From Paracoccaceae bacterium (GTDB lineage Bacteria > Pseudomonadota > Alphaproteobacteria > Rhodobacterales > Rhodobacteraceae), in assembly GCA_020637675.1 (NCBI GenBank), contig JACKKD010000001.1:1-64000 (forward strand): a stretch of 64,000 nucleotides of DNA, read 5' to 3'. Made by a program: the position numbers and the translations under genes. Of the stretch, positions 1-8,691 are shown one piece after another. The notes under the pieces were generated by a model. It was not told where the DNA came from. It worked only from the letters and a program-made list of their open reading frames with translations, and did not search any database. How positions within the stretch are numbered: position 1 is the first letter of the stretch; every line of letters starts with the position of its first letter.

Positions 1-219
1 GCCAACCCGGGCCTGGTCAAGACCATGTCGGTGGCGCCGCCGATCGGGCAGGGCCGTGTGCGTCTCGTCCGGATCGGCCGCGCCGCGGAAGAAGTCGACC
101 TGCAACCCTGCGGCGGAACCCATGTCGCGCGCACCGGCGAGATCGGCCGGGTGACGATCGGCCGGATCGAGAACAAGGGGCGCCAGAACCGACGCGTCAG
201 CCTCATTCTCGCGACCTGA
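1..219 (+). CDS. Alanyl-tRNA editing protein (AlaX-like), 3' end only
   Basis: The reading frame is open from the first base of the window, so only the last 72 residues are present and the gene starts upstream. The fragment carries the CGGTH motif, which in the AlaX/AlaRS editing family supplies a zinc-binding Cys and His, and it ends in the family's typical 'GRIENKGRQNRRV' tail. Family members hydrolyse Ser-tRNA(Ala) or Gly-tRNA(Ala) mischarged by alanyl-tRNA synthetase. The tail ends right after the motif, as in stand-alone AlaX and not in full AlaRS, which continues with a long C-terminal domain. Free-standing editing is therefore the better call, although the N-terminus is not visible. 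Confidence 0.85.
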   Translation, partial: ANPGLVKTMSVAPPIGQGRVRLVRIGRAAEEVDLQPCGGTHVARTGEIGRVTIGRIENKGRQNRRVSLILAT

Positions 220-287
220 GCGCGCCGCGGCTTTTTTGTCGCCGCCCCTTGCCTTTGCGGCCCACGGGACGCTAAGTAGCGCCCCAC

Positions 288-377
288 GGAGAGGTGGCCG
301 AGTGGTCGAAGGCGCACGCCTGGAAAGTGTGTAGGCGGGGAACCGTCTCGAGGGTTCGAATCCCTCTCTCTCCGCCA
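288..377 (+). tRNA. tRNA-Ser (anticodon GGA)
   Basis: Ninety bases fold as a class II tRNA. The acceptor stem GGAGAGG pairs with TCTCTCC (one G-U), followed by discriminator G and an encoded CCA. The anticodon stem CACGC/GTGTG encloses loop CTGGAAA, giving anticodon GGA. A long variable arm precedes the T arm GAGGG-TTCGAAT-CCCTC. The long variable arm and the anticodon agree on serine. Confidence 0.96.
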
Positions 378-437
378 TAATCCCTGTTGCGAACACGGAC
401 AACCGCGCCGCTGCTCTCGCCGAGTGGCGCTGCGTTT

Positions 438-485
438 GCGCAGAATAAGGGACAGCGTCACTGTCCAAGCTGAGACTGGTTCGAA
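438..485 (+). repeat. Dispersed short repeat, copy A
   Basis: About 48 bases here resemble 5425-5472. The shared core AAGGGACAGCGTCA is identical, and the match continues with substitutions through CTGGTTC. The copy lies between the tRNA-Ser gene and the 3' end of the S9 peptidase gene. It could be a remnant of an insertion sequence or an intergenic repeat family. No coding function is supported. Confidence 0.5.
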
Positions 486-531
486 TGAGTCTGCCAGCAC
501 CCTCGGCGCGGCCTCTGCGGTGATCCCCGTC

Positions 532-2823
532 TCACTCCCCAAGATAGGTCCGGAACCACATCACCTGTTCCTGGACGCCGTAGACCTCGTAGCCCCGCGC
601 CAGTTCGGCCGGCGACGTGCCGGAAAGCCCGTGGCCGGCCTTGCGGAAGCGCAGAAGCCGCGCCGGGGTGCCTGCCGCGATCACTTGATGCATCAGGTTC
701 TCCATCACCGCGATGGGCACGAAATCGTCGGTGCCGTGGAAGGCGAGGAGCGGGCTTTTGATCGCGCTTGCATTGTATACCGGCGAGACGCGGACATAGG
801 CCATCGGGTCATCGTAGATCGCCTTGCCCAGAAGCCATGGGGCCCCCTGGCCGCCGCCGCGACTCCATTCCGTCACCCAGTCGACAATCGAGCACATGGA
901 ATGGCCCGCGTCATAGATGTCGGAGTGGCGCACGAGGCTTTGGGTCACGAAGTAGCCGCCATAGGAGCATCCCGCGATCCCGACCTTGCCGGCCCAGCCG
1001 CGGGCGCGCATCTGGTCCACGATCTCGGCCTGGGCGTCGATGTCGGCGCGGCCGAAGTTGTCGTTGTCGGCGATCTTGTTGAACCGCGCGTCGCCATAGC
1101 CGTGCCGCCCGTAAAGCGGCGTCACCAGCACGCCGAAGCCGAAACTTGGCAGCAAGCTTGCCGGGGTCTCGACCGTGGGGTCCCAGTTGTTGGTGACGGC
1201 GTTGAAGGGCCCGCCGGACTGCCAGACCACGATGGGCACGTCGACCGGCGGAAAGGCCACGCCTTCGGGCAGGATCAGCACACCGTCGATGCGATCACCA
1301 TCCTCCAGATCGAACGAGACGGCATGCTGCGTCGCCCGCACCTCCGCCTGCGCGGTGGCGTTCAGCGAGGTGAGCCGGGTGAAGCCTGTCCCGTCCATCT
1401 TCGCGCGGCCATATTCCGGCGGTTCGGTCCAGGAGGTATGGACGAAAACGATCTCGCGGCTGGCGCGGGTGGCGACAACTTCGAGATACGCGCCCGGCCG
1501 GTCGGCCAGGTTGCGGAATTCGCCGGTGGCGAGGTTATAGAGATATGGATGCCCATTGGTGCCGTGACGGGTCTGCACCAGCACCTCTGTTTCCGAGATG
1601 AAGCGGGCGTCCTTCACCGGGCTGTCGACCTCGGGCCGGTCGATCCGGCCGATCTCGCGCAGATCCCGGTCGTAGAAGACGATCGCCCCGCCCGAGCGCG
1701 AGTCCCCCAGGTATTGCGGGTGGGGCCGCCCGGCCAGACGTCCCGGCCCGGCCATCTCGGCCAGCATCACGCTGCCGTCAGGGTTCCAGTGCGTGCCGCG
1801 GAACACCAGCCCGTCGCCGTCGGCTGCCCGCAGCGTGGAAAGCGCGCCGGTTCCCGTATCCAGCACCGTGACCTGATTGCTTTGGAAGAAAATGTTCTTT
1901 CCGGGCGGCAGAATGCCGACCGAGTCCTGGTATTCCTGCTCGGTCAGGTTCGCCCCGTCGAAGGTGCGGCGTTGCGAATCGCCGATGGATTCGCTCGTCA
2001 GGCAGAACCGGCTGCCATCTGCGCTGAAGGCCACATCCAGAATGCGGATGTCGGGGCCCATGGAAAAGACCTCATGCGCGGCGCCGGTTGCGACATCGGT
2101 CACGATCAGCCGCGTGCCTTCGGTCAGCGCCATCGCGACCAGCGTCGGGATCGGGTCATAGCTGTCGCCCGTGCTGTCCCCTTTACCATCGCCGGGCCGG
2201 GGCATGCCGGGGAAGGCCATCGGTTTTGCGTCGCGCCCGTCGGCCAGCAGGAGTTGGCTGCCGTCATCGGACATCAGAAGCGGCGTCTGCTTTTCGCCCA
2301 GCCGGTCGGCGACCGCGGCGAGGCGCGGCTCGGGGATCGTCACCGCCCCGGTGCGCCGGTCCACGCTGCCGCCCACCAGGCGCGCCTTGCCATCCGCCTC
2401 GGACTGGAATGTCAGGAAACCCGCGGTGTCGTCATCAAGCCAGATCACATTGCTTGCGAGTGCCAGGATCCGCTCGAAGACGACCGGAACGATCTCGCCG
2501 CTCTGCAGGTTGACGAAGAAGCGCTGGCCCTTCGTGCTGGCAAGGATCGTCCGGTCATCGGGGCTGACCGGGCTGTCGATCTTGTAGCTCGGGCCCGAGG
2601 GGGCGCCGAGCAGCGCGGTGAGCCGGTCAAGCTCTTCGGGCGGAAGAAGATCGGGTAGCCGCCCTTGGGTGCCGTCGACGTCGAAGATGCCCACGCCCGT
2701 GCCGATCGCCACGACCTCGCCTCCCGTATCCGTGCCGACCTTGGGCTGACCGGTCTGCGCCAGAAGCGGCATCGCCCCCGACAGCGCAACCACCGCAGCA
2801 ATCAGAAGCGAACGGACCATCAT
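532..2823 (-). CDS. Secreted S9-family serine peptidase (prolyl oligopeptidase superfamily)
   Basis: The protein is about 763 aa. It starts with a signal peptide (MMVRSLLIAAVVALSGAMPL, then LAQ). The middle is a WD/beta-propeller-like region, and the C-terminus is an alpha/beta-hydrolase domain. The catalytic triad is visible: Ser620 in GCSYGGY, Asp699 or Asp700 in HGTDDF, and His731 in KAGHG. The family cleaves peptides, and the signal peptide places it in the periplasm or outside. I chose the ATG pair at 2823/2820 because it opens the signal peptide and follows GGGGAGAGG; the longer upstream reading would bury the signal sequence. It is co-directional with the envelope protein upstream (50-base gap), so co-transcription is likely. 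Substrate is unknown. Confidence 0.9.
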   Translation of the reverse strand: MMVRSLLIAAVVALSGAMPLLAQTGQPKVGTDTGGEVVAIGTGVGIFDVDGTQGRLPDLLPPEELDRLTALLGAPSGPSYKIDSPVSPDDRTILASTKGQRFFVNLQSGEIVPVVFERILALASNVIWLDDDTAGFLTFQSEADGKARLVGGSVDRRTGAVTIPEPRLAAVADRLGEKQTPLLMSDDGSQLLLADGRDAKPMAFPGMPRPGDGKGDSTGDSYDPIPTLVAMALTEGTRLIVTDVATGAAHEVFSMGPDIRILDVAFSADGSRFCLTSESIGDSQRRTFDGANLTEQEYQDSVGILPPGKNIFFQSNQVTVLDTGTGALSTLRAADGDGLVFRGTHWNPDGSVMLAEMAGPGRLAGRPHPQYLGDSRSGGAIVFYDRDLREIGRIDRPEVDSPVKDARFISETEVLVQTRHGTNGHPYLYNLATGEFRNLADRPGAYLEVVATRASREIVFVHTSWTEPPEYGRAKMDGTGFTRLTSLNATAQAEVRATQHAVSFDLEDGDRIDGVLILPEGVAFPPVDVPIVVWQSGGPFNAVTNNWDPTVETPASLLPSFGFGVLVTPLYGRHGYGDARFNKIADNDNFGRADIDAQAEIVDQMRARGWAGKVGIAGCSYGGYFVTQSLVRHSDIYDAGHSMCSIVDWVTEWSRGGGQGAPWLLGKAIYDDPMAYVRVSPVYNASAIKSPLLAFHGTDDFVPIAVMENLMHQVIAAGTPARLLRFRKAGHGLSGTSPAELARGYEVYGVQEQVMWFRTYLGE

Positions 2824-2872
2824 GCCTCTCCCCGATGCCATACCACGTCCTGCCATCTGCTGTCTGACGTCC

Positions 2873-4330
2873 TCAGCGCAGATAGACGGCCTCCAGCCTG
2901 GCCAGCGCCGCACCATCGTCGCCGAGCAGGTCAAGCCGATTTCCCTCAAGGAGCATCCGCCGGGTCAGGGACAGCGCCTCGCCAAGCTGTCGCTCGATCC
3001 CGTCGAGCGGCGGCGGGCAGGCCATCATGGTGCTGGCAGCGGCCCCGAAGCCGAGGCGGTCGCCGTCACGCTCATACCCGCCGATCAGCTGGTTGCAGCC
3101 CACCGTGGCACGAAACCGCGGCCCGTCGGCATCCACGAGCACCAGATGCGGCTCGCGGCGATTGTCCATGGCCGTCACGGGCTGGCCCATCAGACTGTCG
3201 ATGCGCCAGTAGGTGTTGGTCAGCGACGCCGTCGGGGCATCCCCGGCGCAGGTTTCGCCCGGCACGGTCTTGATGAACCGGTCGACAACAAGGTGCGTGC
3301 GGTCCGGCCCCTCCATCGCCGGGCGCTGGACCAGTCCACCTTCGACATGCACCAGCAGAGGCGCGCCCGGTCCGGCACGCGTATCGAGATAGGCGCGTTC
3401 CAGCGCAAGGTAATCGCCCTCGCCGGCGATCGGGTAGGCCCGACCGGTCAGGCATTCCTGAAACATGGCCGCGTCGGCGAGGTAGGTCATCATGCCGAGA
3501 AGGAACGTGCCTTCAATATCCGTGGGCGACAGCGTGCCATCGCTCGTCAGCTCATAGGGCAGGTCGGACGCGATGGGGTTTCCGGCCATGTCCATCTGGC
3601 GCAAGCTGTCGGGCCCCTTAACCTTCCAGAACAGCGGCATCTCGGAGGCGCCATGAAGCACGATGGCCCCGCGGGCCGGATCGGCATACCAGCGCCCCAC
3701 CTCGTCGCGGCGCAGCGGCCCCTCGGCGCGGCCCAGCCATTCACGGCGCATGTGGTAGGCCTGGTCGGGCCAGAGATCGAGATGATGCCGGATGCCCTCG
3801 CAGTCGGCACAGGGCAGAACGCCGGTGAAGGTGGCGGGCAAGGCCAGCCCGTGCGCGCCGACCAGCGGCACATCGGCGCCGGTCGGCCGGCCGACGGGAA
3901 CCAGGCGCACCTCGACAGGGCCCGGCGCGTTGCTGTTCAGGACGGGGGTGATCGTATCGGTCGTGAACAGAAGCATGTCCGACCGCCGGATCGTCGCGCG
4001 CAGGGCGTAGATCGCTTGCGGTTGCAGGTCTGCCGGGTCGTACTCGATCGCGAAGTCGATGGGCGGCTGGCCCGGATTCTCGATCGTGATGCGGGCGAGA
4101 GCCTCCGCCGGAGCGCCCGCCCGCGAGATATCCTCGATGATCGCCTCGAAGGTCAGCCCCGGGGGCAGCGCCATGCGCGTCGCAATCACAGCCCGACCAT
4201 TCAGGGTTTCGGCAGCTGCCGGTCCTGCAAGCAGCGCCGCCACAGTGGCAAGAAGGGACGCCACCCGGCGAAACACGGGACGCAGGGCGCTGTTGCGCCC
4301 AATCCGGGTCTTTCTTTGCTTCGACTGCAT
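2873..4330 (-). CDS. Three-domain envelope protein: YbaY-like + NlpE-like + META/HslJ
   Basis: The protein has 485 aa with an N-terminal signal peptide ending near AAA-E (residues 20-41). Residues about 42-147 resemble the YbaY/YscW lipoprotein domain. Residues about 160-270 resemble the NlpE N-terminal domain, with the CADC cysteine pair at 175-178 and the sequence FTGVLPCADCEGI. Residues 371-485 form a META/HslJ domain with the hallmark GCNQ and TMMACP motifs. There is no lipobox cysteine, so it is probably soluble periplasmic. The start at 4330 follows GGAAAGGAAACCG. NlpE senses envelope and copper stress and HslJ/META proteins relate to stress resistance, so a stress or inhibitor role is an inference. 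It directly precedes the secreted S9 peptidase gene. Confidence 0.75.
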   Translation of the reverse strand: MQSKQRKTRIGRNSALRPVFRRVASLLATVAALLAGPAAAETLNGRAVIATRMALPPGLTFEAIIEDISRAGAPAEALARITIENPGQPPIDFAIEYDPADLQPQAIYALRATIRRSDMLLFTTDTITPVLNSNAPGPVEVRLVPVGRPTGADVPLVGAHGLALPATFTGVLPCADCEGIRHHLDLWPDQAYHMRREWLGRAEGPLRRDEVGRWYADPARGAIVLHGASEMPLFWKVKGPDSLRQMDMAGNPIASDLPYELTSDGTLSPTDIEGTFLLGMMTYLADAAMFQECLTGRAYPIAGEGDYLALERAYLDTRAGPGAPLLVHVEGGLVQRPAMEGPDRTHLVVDRFIKTVPGETCAGDAPTASLTNTYWRIDSLMGQPVTAMDNRREPHLVLVDADGPRFRATVGCNQLIGGYERDGDRLGFGAAASTMMACPPPLDGIERQLGEALSLTRRMLLEGNRLDLLGDDGAALARLEAVYLR

Positions 4331-4539
4331 CGGTTTCCTTTCCACCGCCGTTCCTCGCGCCAGTCGGCCACGCGCCGCCGGTCGCGTCAGACATCGGCAG
4401 GATACGCGGCAGACTGCCTCCGGTTTATCGGCGTTAGGCACACAAGACCAAGCCAGATGACCCGATCCGGGTCATTCACGCCCGCTTCGTACCGGAATTA
4501 TGGGTAGCATCGGCGCAGCGTGAAATCAGGGGGCGGACC

Positions 4540-4911
4540 ATGGCGGTGAGAACAGCGATAGTGGGGCTGCTTGGAAGCCTTGCCTTGGTCGGTTGCGTCG
4601 AGACCGCGGAGTTTGGCGGTTCGGGCGGAAGTTTCGGCGGCAGCGGCGGTTCGGGCGGTTTTGGCGGATCCTGGGGCACGAACCAGATCAGTCTCAGCCG
4701 CGCACGTGACATTTGCGTCAACGCCGCACGGCAGCAGGGCCTGATAGTCGCGCGCGTCGACTCCGTCAGCAAGTATGGCTTCGGGAACGGCGCTCCGCGG
4801 GGCGTTCAGGTGAACATGGAGGTCCGGCGCGACCAGTTTACGGTCAACACCGAACCGCGTGTCTGCCGCTACGTCTACAGGGACGGCTCCACGGATATCA
4901 GCCGCACCTGA
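4540..4911 (+). CDS. Small Gly/Ser-rich lipoprotein, function unknown
   Basis: The product is 123 aa with a lipoprotein signal peptide and lipobox LVGC, so it should be anchored through Cys19. A flexible run of glycine, serine and phenylalanine follows (residues about 25-47). A globular region of about 75 residues with two further cysteines (in DICVNAA and RVCRYVYR) ends the protein. A GGGGGCGG stretch lies just before the ATG. It is divergent from the three-domain envelope gene at 2873-4330. I do not recognise a named family. The glycine-rich spacer may let the C-terminal domain reach away from the membrane. Confidence 0.75.
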   Translation: MAVRTAIVGLLGSLALVGCVETAEFGGSGGSFGGSGGSGGFGGSWGTNQISLSRARDICVNAARQQGLIVARVDSVSKYGFGNGAPRGVQVNMEVRRDQFTVNTEPRVCRYVYRDGSTDISRT

Positions 4912-5555
4912 TCGCGGGGATTTCTTCGGCAGCGGGCCGGGCATGTACCGGCTCGAGTCGTCGCGACCAACGGCAAGTGCGACGGGCGTCCAAGGCCAGG
5001 CCCTCAAGGGTGACCGCGATGGTTTTGAAAAACAGCCTCACTTTCTAGGTTTGCGCCGTCGCTGTTTTGGGAGCCGTGAGCGCCCAGGACGGCAACCATG
5101 CCGCCTACAGCCCGAGAGAGCAGGTGGCGATGACCGTGATGACTCATGTCTCGGAAAACAACCTCTCCGGTAGTCTGAATGACTATCTGTGAGTTATCAC
5201 AAGGTTGTTGAGTCTGCCGTCCTCTCCGCCGCAACTGATGTCAGCGGGAGCTCGTTTTGAGGCCCGGGGCGGGCAACTGCACCGACCTGCATGCGATGTT
5301 ACATGCCGGAAAAGGTCCGACGTCAGGCCCATCCCCTCTGCCAGTATTGTCAGCCTCACGGGCCTGCCCGCAGGGTTTTGACGGCAAAACCCATCACCGC
5401 CCTTGCGCCGTGGCGGGCGTCTCTGCGCGGCACAAGGGACAGCGTCAGTGTCCTGGCCGAGGCTGGTTCCAATTGGTCGTCCAGCGCCGAATGTCGTGCG
5501 GCGAAGGAAAGACCGCCTACGGTTCTCACCCAAATCGAATGCCCGACCGCGCCGC
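4912..5555. other. Intergenic stretch, no recognisable gene
   Basis: No reading frame here has a credible ribosome site, family motif or consistent codon use. The part around 5130-5215 is less GC-rich than its surroundings. The only structure I can support is the short repeat copy at 5425-5472. Confidence 0.6.
5425..5472 (+). repeat. Dispersed short repeat, copy B
   Basis: This is the partner of 438-485 and shares the identical core AAGGGACAGCGTCA in the same orientation. It sits just beyond the 3' end of the D-aminopeptidase gene. The two copies bracket the peptidase/envelope gene block. Identity falls off on both sides. Confidence 0.5.
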
Positions 5556-7115
5556 TTAACCGCACCTCCCATACTCGACCCGGCGCGCCAGCCAACAGCC
5601 GAGGGTCAGGCCCGCGACTTCGCCCGCCGCGTCGCGCTGGATGATCGCGGTCCAGTCACCTGGGGCCGGGGCATCCATCGAGCGCCTTGTGGCGACGACC
5701 CAGACATCCTTGCCGGCGGGTTCCATCCTTTCCATCCGACCATTTCCCAGCATGCCTTCAAAGCGGGCAAAGGCAGCGCCGTCCCGGGCTTCGATGACAA
5801 GATCCGCTTCCAGTTCGGCGGATGTATATCGCCCCGCGATTCCCGTGGCGTCGCCGGTTTCCGTGGACGGAAGGGGGGTCAGCTTCGGCGCGGTATTGTC
5901 GCGCGGGCGTGTCATGAGCATCGCCTCGCCCTGCCGGGACAGGATGGCGCCGGCGGCCGCGAGGGTGCCGTCCGGCGACAGCGTGAGCGTCTCGGCCCCG
6001 GTCGCATAGGCCAGCGTCGCGCTGCGGCGACCGCATTCGATCCGGACCAGCAAGCCGTCATCGGCGAGCCACTGGCCGTCCCATCCCTCCGGGATCGGGG
6101 CAGGTTCGGGCTTTTCGTGGCCAAGCGCGGCCTCGATCAGGGACTGCGCGGCGCCGTGGCTGTCGCATTCGTGGTTGAAGATCACCACGACCGACAGGCG
6201 GGCATCGCGCGCATTCAGACGCTGTGCCCGAAAGCCGCGCAGTGCCCCCGCATGGCCGGTGAACTCAAGTCCCGCGATCTGATGCCGGGCGATGCCGTAG
6301 CCATAGGTCGCCGGTGTCCCGTCGACGTAGGTCGGCGGTACGGAAACGCGGCGGTAAAGGCTGTTTTCATCGTCGCGGGTGGCGTCGATCCAGCTTTCAT
6401 AGGCCAGCATATCGTCAAGCGAGGCCGATATCCCCGCGTCGCCGATCCAGAAGATCGCATTGTCCGCCGGGAAGAATCCGGTCGCATCGCTGCCCTCATA
6501 GCCCACCACGCCGTCCTCGGGATAACGGGTGTCAGAGGTCAGGACGGCCGTCTTCATTCCCGCCGGCCCCCAGACATGGCGGCGGTAGAGGGTTTCAAGG
6601 TTCTCGCCCGTCTCCGCCTCGATCAGTTCCGAGACGATGCGGTAGTTGCAGTTGCAGTAGGAATATGCCGTTCCTGGCGGGAAGTGGCCGGTCTTCATCC
6701 GCGCGATCACCGGCAGCGCATCCTCGCGCGCGAAGACCTGCTCGGCCCTGGCCCCTTGCAGCACGGTCAGCGCCCAGTAGTCGCGCAGGCCCGACTGGTT
6801 GTCGCAAAGCTGGCGCAGGCTGGGCATGGGGCCGGTGAAGTCCGGCAGGAAATCCGCGATCCTGCCGTCCAGCCGATCCGGGTTCTCGATGGAGGCCAGC
6901 AGCACCTGGCAGGTGAACTGCTTCGAGATCGAGCAAATCGGCAACCGCGTCGCGCGGGTCATCGGCGCGGCGGTGTCGAGGTTCGCATACCCCCAGGCGC
7001 GGGTCGCGACCACCTTGCCGTCCTTGACGATTCCGGCCACGCCGCCGGGACCGGGATAGCGTTTCGGCAACGCGTCGAGAGCGGTTTCAAGCGCGGAAAG
7101 GTCGATCTCGGTCAT
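5556..7115 (-). CDS. dap: D-aminopeptidase (serine beta-lactamase/DD-peptidase fold)
   Basis: The product is 519 aa, matching the about 520 aa of Ochrobactrum D-aminopeptidase DAP. The catalytic residues fall at the same numbers: Ser62-x-x-Lys65 (SISK), Tyr153-Cys-Asn155, and a HAG motif at 288-290. The C-terminal third would be the two beta-barrel domains that restrict the substrate in DAP. DAP releases N-terminal D-amino acids from peptides and amides. There is no signal peptide, so it is cytoplasmic. The start at 7115 follows AGAGGAC. It lies 61 bases downstream of the peptide-binding protein gene of an ABC operon, which fits hydrolysis of imported D-residue peptides. A generic beta-lactamase-family hydrolase is the alternative. 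Confidence 0.85.
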   Translation of the reverse strand: MTEIDLSALETALDALPKRYPGPGGVAGIVKDGKVVATRAWGYANLDTAAPMTRATRLPICSISKQFTCQVLLASIENPDRLDGRIADFLPDFTGPMPSLRQLCDNQSGLRDYWALTVLQGARAEQVFAREDALPVIARMKTGHFPPGTAYSYCNCNYRIVSELIEAETGENLETLYRRHVWGPAGMKTAVLTSDTRYPEDGVVGYEGSDATGFFPADNAIFWIGDAGISASLDDMLAYESWIDATRDDENSLYRRVSVPPTYVDGTPATYGYGIARHQIAGLEFTGHAGALRGFRAQRLNARDARLSVVVIFNHECDSHGAAQSLIEAALGHEKPEPAPIPEGWDGQWLADDGLLVRIECGRRSATLAYATGAETLTLSPDGTLAAAGAILSRQGEAMLMTRPRDNTAPKLTPLPSTETGDATGIAGRYTSAELEADLVIEARDGAAFARFEGMLGNGRMERMEPAGKDVWVVATRRSMDAPAPGDWTAIIQRDAAGEVAGLTLGCWLARRVEYGRCG

Positions 7116-7176
7116 ATCGCATGTCCTCTCAAGACGGTTGGGACGCGGCGGCCCAAAGGAAGCCGCCGCGTGCTGC

Positions 7177-8691
7177 TCAGTAGGTCTTCCTGGTTTCTTC
7201 CAGGAAGAAGCGGCCGAGCGGGTTCTGGCCGAAGTTCTCAACGCCCTTGCGGGTCACGCTGATGTAGGGGCTGTAGTAGAGGTCGATCCAGTGGACATCG
7301 GCCTTGGCGAGCTTCTGGATCTGCGCATACATCGCCTCGCGCTTTGCCGGGTCCATCTCAAGCCGGGCGTCGGCGACCAGTTGCTTGACCTCGTCGTTCT
7401 GGTAGCGGGTCATGTAGTTCATGTTGACGTCATGGCCCAGGACGAAGGTCGTCTTCTGGTCGGGGTCGAGGATGTCGTTGGTCCAGTACATCACCGACAG
7501 ATCGTATTCGCCGTTGATCAGCATGTCCCAGGTCTGGCTCGGGTCCATCTTCTGAAGGTTGAGCGTGATCCCGACATTGCCCAGTTGCTGCTGCAGGAGA
7601 ATGGCGATCTGTTCATCGACCTCGTTGCCGGCGTTGACGACATAATCGAGGCTGATGTCGCCTGCGGCCGCCTCGGCCAGTAACGCCTTGGCCTTTTCCG
7701 GGTCGAAGTCGCGCGCACCGTTGTCGTCGCTGTGATAGAGCGCGCCCTTCGGAATGTAGGAATTCGCCACCTCGCCGATACCGAATGTCACGGTGTCGAC
7801 GATCGCCTTCTTGTCGATGGCATAGTCGAGCGCCTCGCGCACCTTCACGTTGTCAAGCGGCGCATGTTCCTGGTTCATCAGCAGGTGATCCTCGCGGGTC
7901 GAGGGATCGACGACCACGTTGAGGTTCGCATCCTGCTTCAACTCTTCCACGCGCGAGAAGGGGACGTAGATCGCCGCGTCAAGCTCCCCAGCCTGAACCG
8001 CCAGCATCCGCGTGTTGTCGTCAGGCATGGATATCCACTCGACCCCGTCGAGACTGACGTTGGCGGCATCCCAGTAGTTGGGGTTCTTCTTCAGGATCAC
8101 CCGATCGCCGCGGCGCCATTCGTCCACGGTGAAGGCACCCGATCCCACAGGCTTCTCGGCAAAGGCCTCTTCCCCCATGCTTTCCATCGCCGCCTTCGAG
8201 ACGATCGAGGCGCCGGGCATGGCCAGGGTCGAGAGGAACGGCGCCGAGGGGCCGTCGAGGGTGATGACCAGGGTCTTGGCGTCCGGCGTCTGCATGTCCT
8301 TGATGATCTTGTAGCTGTCCGACCAGAGCGACAGCTCGCTGTCGCGGATGCGGGCCAGCGAATAGGCGACATCTTCGGAGGTGACAGGCATGCCGTCCGA
8401 GAACTTGGCGTCGCGCAGGTGGAAGGTATAGGTCAGCGCGTCGTCCGACACTTCCCAGCTTTCGGCAAGGCCAGGCAGAAGGTTCTGGCCCGCGTTGTCC
8501 ACGCGCACCAGCACGTCGAAGACGTTCGAGAACACCCAGAAGTCGATGTTCTGCGCCGTGGCGATCGGGTCGAAGGTGGAACTGTCCTCGCGCCGGCCTA
8601 TTGTCAGCACGCCTTGCGCCTCGGCGACGGACACAAGCCCGGTTGTCATGGCGAGGCCGAACATGGCCGCGCGGGTGAGGTCTTTCATCAT
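7177..8691 (-). CDS. ABC transporter periplasmic peptide-binding protein (SBP family 5)
   Basis: The product is 504 aa with a cleavable signal peptide (residues 1-24, ending AEA). It has the family 5 solute-binding architecture: an opening like 'STFDPIATAQNIDFWVFSNV', the FSDGMPVTSEDV block, and a 'VGSGAFTVDEW' segment. This class binds di- and oligopeptides or related solutes. The start overlaps the stop of the ATPase gene by four bases (ATGA at 8691-8688), so translation should be coupled. A CAGGAG site lies eight bases upstream. The long frame extending further upstream overlaps the ATPase and is not real. Confidence 0.93.
   Translation of the reverse strand: MMKDLTRAAMFGLAMTTGLVSVAEAQGVLTIGRREDSSTFDPIATAQNIDFWVFSNVFDVLVRVDNAGQNLLPGLAESWEVSDDALTYTFHLRDAKFSDGMPVTSEDVAYSLARIRDSELSLWSDSYKIIKDMQTPDAKTLVITLDGPSAPFLSTLAMPGASIVSKAAMESMGEEAFAEKPVGSGAFTVDEWRRGDRVILKKNPNYWDAANVSLDGVEWISMPDDNTRMLAVQAGELDAAIYVPFSRVEELKQDANLNVVVDPSTREDHLLMNQEHAPLDNVKVREALDYAIDKKAIVDTVTFGIGEVANSYIPKGALYHSDDNGARDFDPEKAKALLAEAAAGDISLDYVVNAGNEVDEQIAILLQQQLGNVGITLNLQKMDPSQTWDMLINGEYDLSVMYWTNDILDPDQKTTFVLGHDVNMNYMTRYQNDEVKQLVADARLEMDPAKREAMYAQIQKLAKADVHWIDLYYSPYISVTRKGVENFGQNPLGRFFLEETRKTY

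Noticed and set aside
288..531. Integrated element at the tRNA-Ser gene
   Set aside because: No integrase gene and no duplicated tRNA 3' end were found downstream.
424..2658. A 744-codon plus-strand frame opposite the S9 peptidase
   Set aside because: The catalytic triad and signal peptide on the minus strand identify the real gene.
5257..5559. A 100-codon frame before the D-aminopeptidase 3' end
   Set aside because: There is no ribosome site, domain or codon bias, and it runs through the short dispersed repeat.
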